Shown: in pieces, positions 4,681 through 5,657 of the stretch
Numbering within the stretch: the first letter of the stretch is position 1
How the letters are laid out: every line of letters begins with the position of its first letter
Assembly: GCA_031274385.1 (NCBI GenBank)
Contig: JAISQH010000357.1
Location: 1 to 5,657 of the forward strand
Reading direction: 5' to 3'
DNA from: Planctomycetaceae bacterium
GTDB taxonomy: Bacteria > Planctomycetota > Planctomycetia > Pirellulales > Thermoguttaceae
DNA length: 5,657 nucleotides
Program-made: the position numbers and the translations under genes
Notes under the pieces: model-generated
The model's input: the letters and a program-made list of their open reading frames with translations, nothing else
Told to the model about the DNA's origin: nothing
Databases searched by the model: none

Positions 4681-5657
4681 ATGATGACTCGCATTTTACA
4701 CAACTTTTGGTTTTGTTTTTGTCTTTTCGGTTTGTTGGTTGTTGTTCCGTTTCTTGGGGCAGCCGAAACACCGGAATTTAAACGCGTTCCAATGGAACAA
4801 TTGCGAATCCGCGATGGAGTTGGCAATGTTCTTGAAAAATTGAACAAAGGTGAAACCGTTAAAATCGCGTATCTTGGCGGTTCCATCACCGCAGCAAACG
4901 GTTGGCGTCCCAAAACGACCGAATGGTTCAAAACAACGTTTCCGAAAGCAAAAATTGAAGAGATTCATGCTGCAATCGGCGGTACCGGAAGCAATCTTGG
5001 AGTTTTTCGGGTTCGGCGTGATGTTCTCCGATTTCAGCCCGATTTGCTCTTCGTCGAATTTGCGGTCAACGACGGCGGTGAATCACCGGAAAATATCTGG
5101 CGCAGCATGGAAGGAATCGTACGCCAAACCTGGAAAACCAACCCGAAAATTGACATCGTTTTCGTTTACACTCTCTCCGAAGCCTTAGCAAAAGAACCGC
5201 GAGAAGGATTTTGCAACAGGTCAATGTCCTCAATGGAACTTCTTGCCGATTTCTACGGGATACCGTCCATTAACTTCGCTGTGCCGGTTCTGGCGTTGGA
5301 AAAAGCCGGAAAACTGTTGTTCAAAGGCGAATCGGCACCGGAAGGAGTGATTCTGTTCTCAACCGACAGCGTTCATCCGCTTGACGCCGGACACCAAATC
5401 TATGCCCAAACGGTTGCCGACAGTTTTGAAAAAATGAAGGAAACAAAACCGGTTCTCCATCAGGACAAACTCGACAAAACGTTTATTGCTGATCATTGGG
5501 AAGCCGCTCAATTGGTTCCGATTACCGAATCGATGCTCAAGGGTGAGTGGAAGAAACTCGATACCGAGAACGGACTTCAGAAATCGTTTGGTCAACGGCT
5601 CGGCGAAATTTGGTATTCAGGGCAACCGGGAAGTCAATTGACGTTCCGCTTCAAGGG
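4681..5657 (+). CDS. Secreted SGNH/GDSL hydrolase, C-terminus beyond window
   Basis: The frame is open from ATG 4681 to the right edge, 325 residues without a stop, so the 3' end is missing. Residues 1-28 are a signal peptide with a hydrophobic core ending FLGAA/ET, which predicts export. The catalytic domain spans about 58-255. Block I is AYLGGSIT with nucleophile S68; block II is the IGGTGSN turn with glycine G101 as likely oxyanion contributor; block III is FAVNDGG with N130; block V is DSVHP with D229 and H232. All catalytic residues are present, so an esterase or deacetylase is likely, and in planctomycetes such enzymes often act on acetylated polysaccharides (inference). From about residue 290 a beta-rich accessory domain seems to begin (WYSGQPGSQLTFRFKG). 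The ATG at 4681 is followed directly by another at 4684; neither has a clear Shine-Dalgarno, but the signal peptide confirms the start region. The preceding palindrome suggests an independent transcription unit. Confidence 0.9.
   Translation, partial: MMTRILHNFWFCFCLFGLLVVVPFLGAAETPEFKRVPMEQLRIRDGVGNVLEKLNKGETVKIAYLGGSITAANGWRPKTTEWFKTTFPKAKIEEIHAAIGGTGSNLGVFRVRRDVLRFQPDLLFVEFAVNDGGESPENIWRSMEGIVRQTWKTNPKIDIVFVYTLSEALAKEPREGFCNRSMSSMELLADFYGIPSINFAVPVLALEKAGKLLFKGESAPEGVILFSTDSVHPLDAGHQIYAQTVADSFEKMKETKPVLHQDKLDKTFIADHWEAAQLVPITESMLKGEWKKLDTENGLQKSFGQRLGEIWYSGQPGSQLTFRFK

Noticed and set aside
4850..5188. 112-codon ORF in another plus-strand frame inside the SGNH hydrolase, raising the idea of a frameshift
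   Set aside because: The hydrolase frame is continuous through this interval and carries all catalytic blocks in order, so this is a shadow frame.

Overview
The window looks like part of a low-to-moderate GC Planctomycetota chromosome, possibly a host-associated Pirellulales/Thermoguttaceae-type lineage. This is inferred from protein style: a planctomycete-like secreted SGNH hydrolase, a short COG0731-like radical SAM protein beside tsaD, and a small membrane protein with a bacterial PH domain. Intergenic DNA is much more AT-rich than the genes. No rRNA, tRNA, CRISPR array, transposase or phage gene is visible.

Layout. At the left edge (1-142, minus strand) is the N-terminus of an exported protein with a clear signal peptide. 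It reads away from a 669-base intergenic region (143-811). That region holds a candidate divergent promoter with phased TGTAATT boxes behind it, a 118-bp element with 18-bp terminal inverted repeats (379-496), a second 98-bp palindrome built on GATT periodicity (532-629), and a candidate promoter for the rightward genes (711-738). Next come two closely spaced plus-strand genes, a radical SAM protein of unknown function (812-1717) and tsaD (1752-2783). TsaD installs the t6A tRNA modification.

A 304-base spacer (2784-3087) follows. It contains one copy of an ACCACGAAA-type dispersed repeat that supplies the tsaD stop codon, a solo copy of the terminal repeat seen at 379-496, and a good sigma70-like promoter. 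That promoter would serve a PH-domain membrane protein (3088-3666) and probably the LolD/MacB-type ABC ATPase after it (3724-4470). No permease partner for the ATPase is present. A large imperfect palindrome made of two opposed ACCACGAAA repeats (4485-4629) and an 18-bp tandem duplication separate the ATPase from a secreted SGNH/GDSL hydrolase (4681 to the right edge, incomplete).

The genes do not form one pathway. The coding content is a conserved tRNA-modification pair, a small membrane/ABC pair, and two unrelated exported proteins cut by the edges. The unusual content is the density of small non-coding inverted repeats in the spacers. I see no convincing new multi-gene system. The best leads are the two MITE-like repeat families, the boxes upstream of the divergent promoter, and the radical SAM/tsaD linkage.
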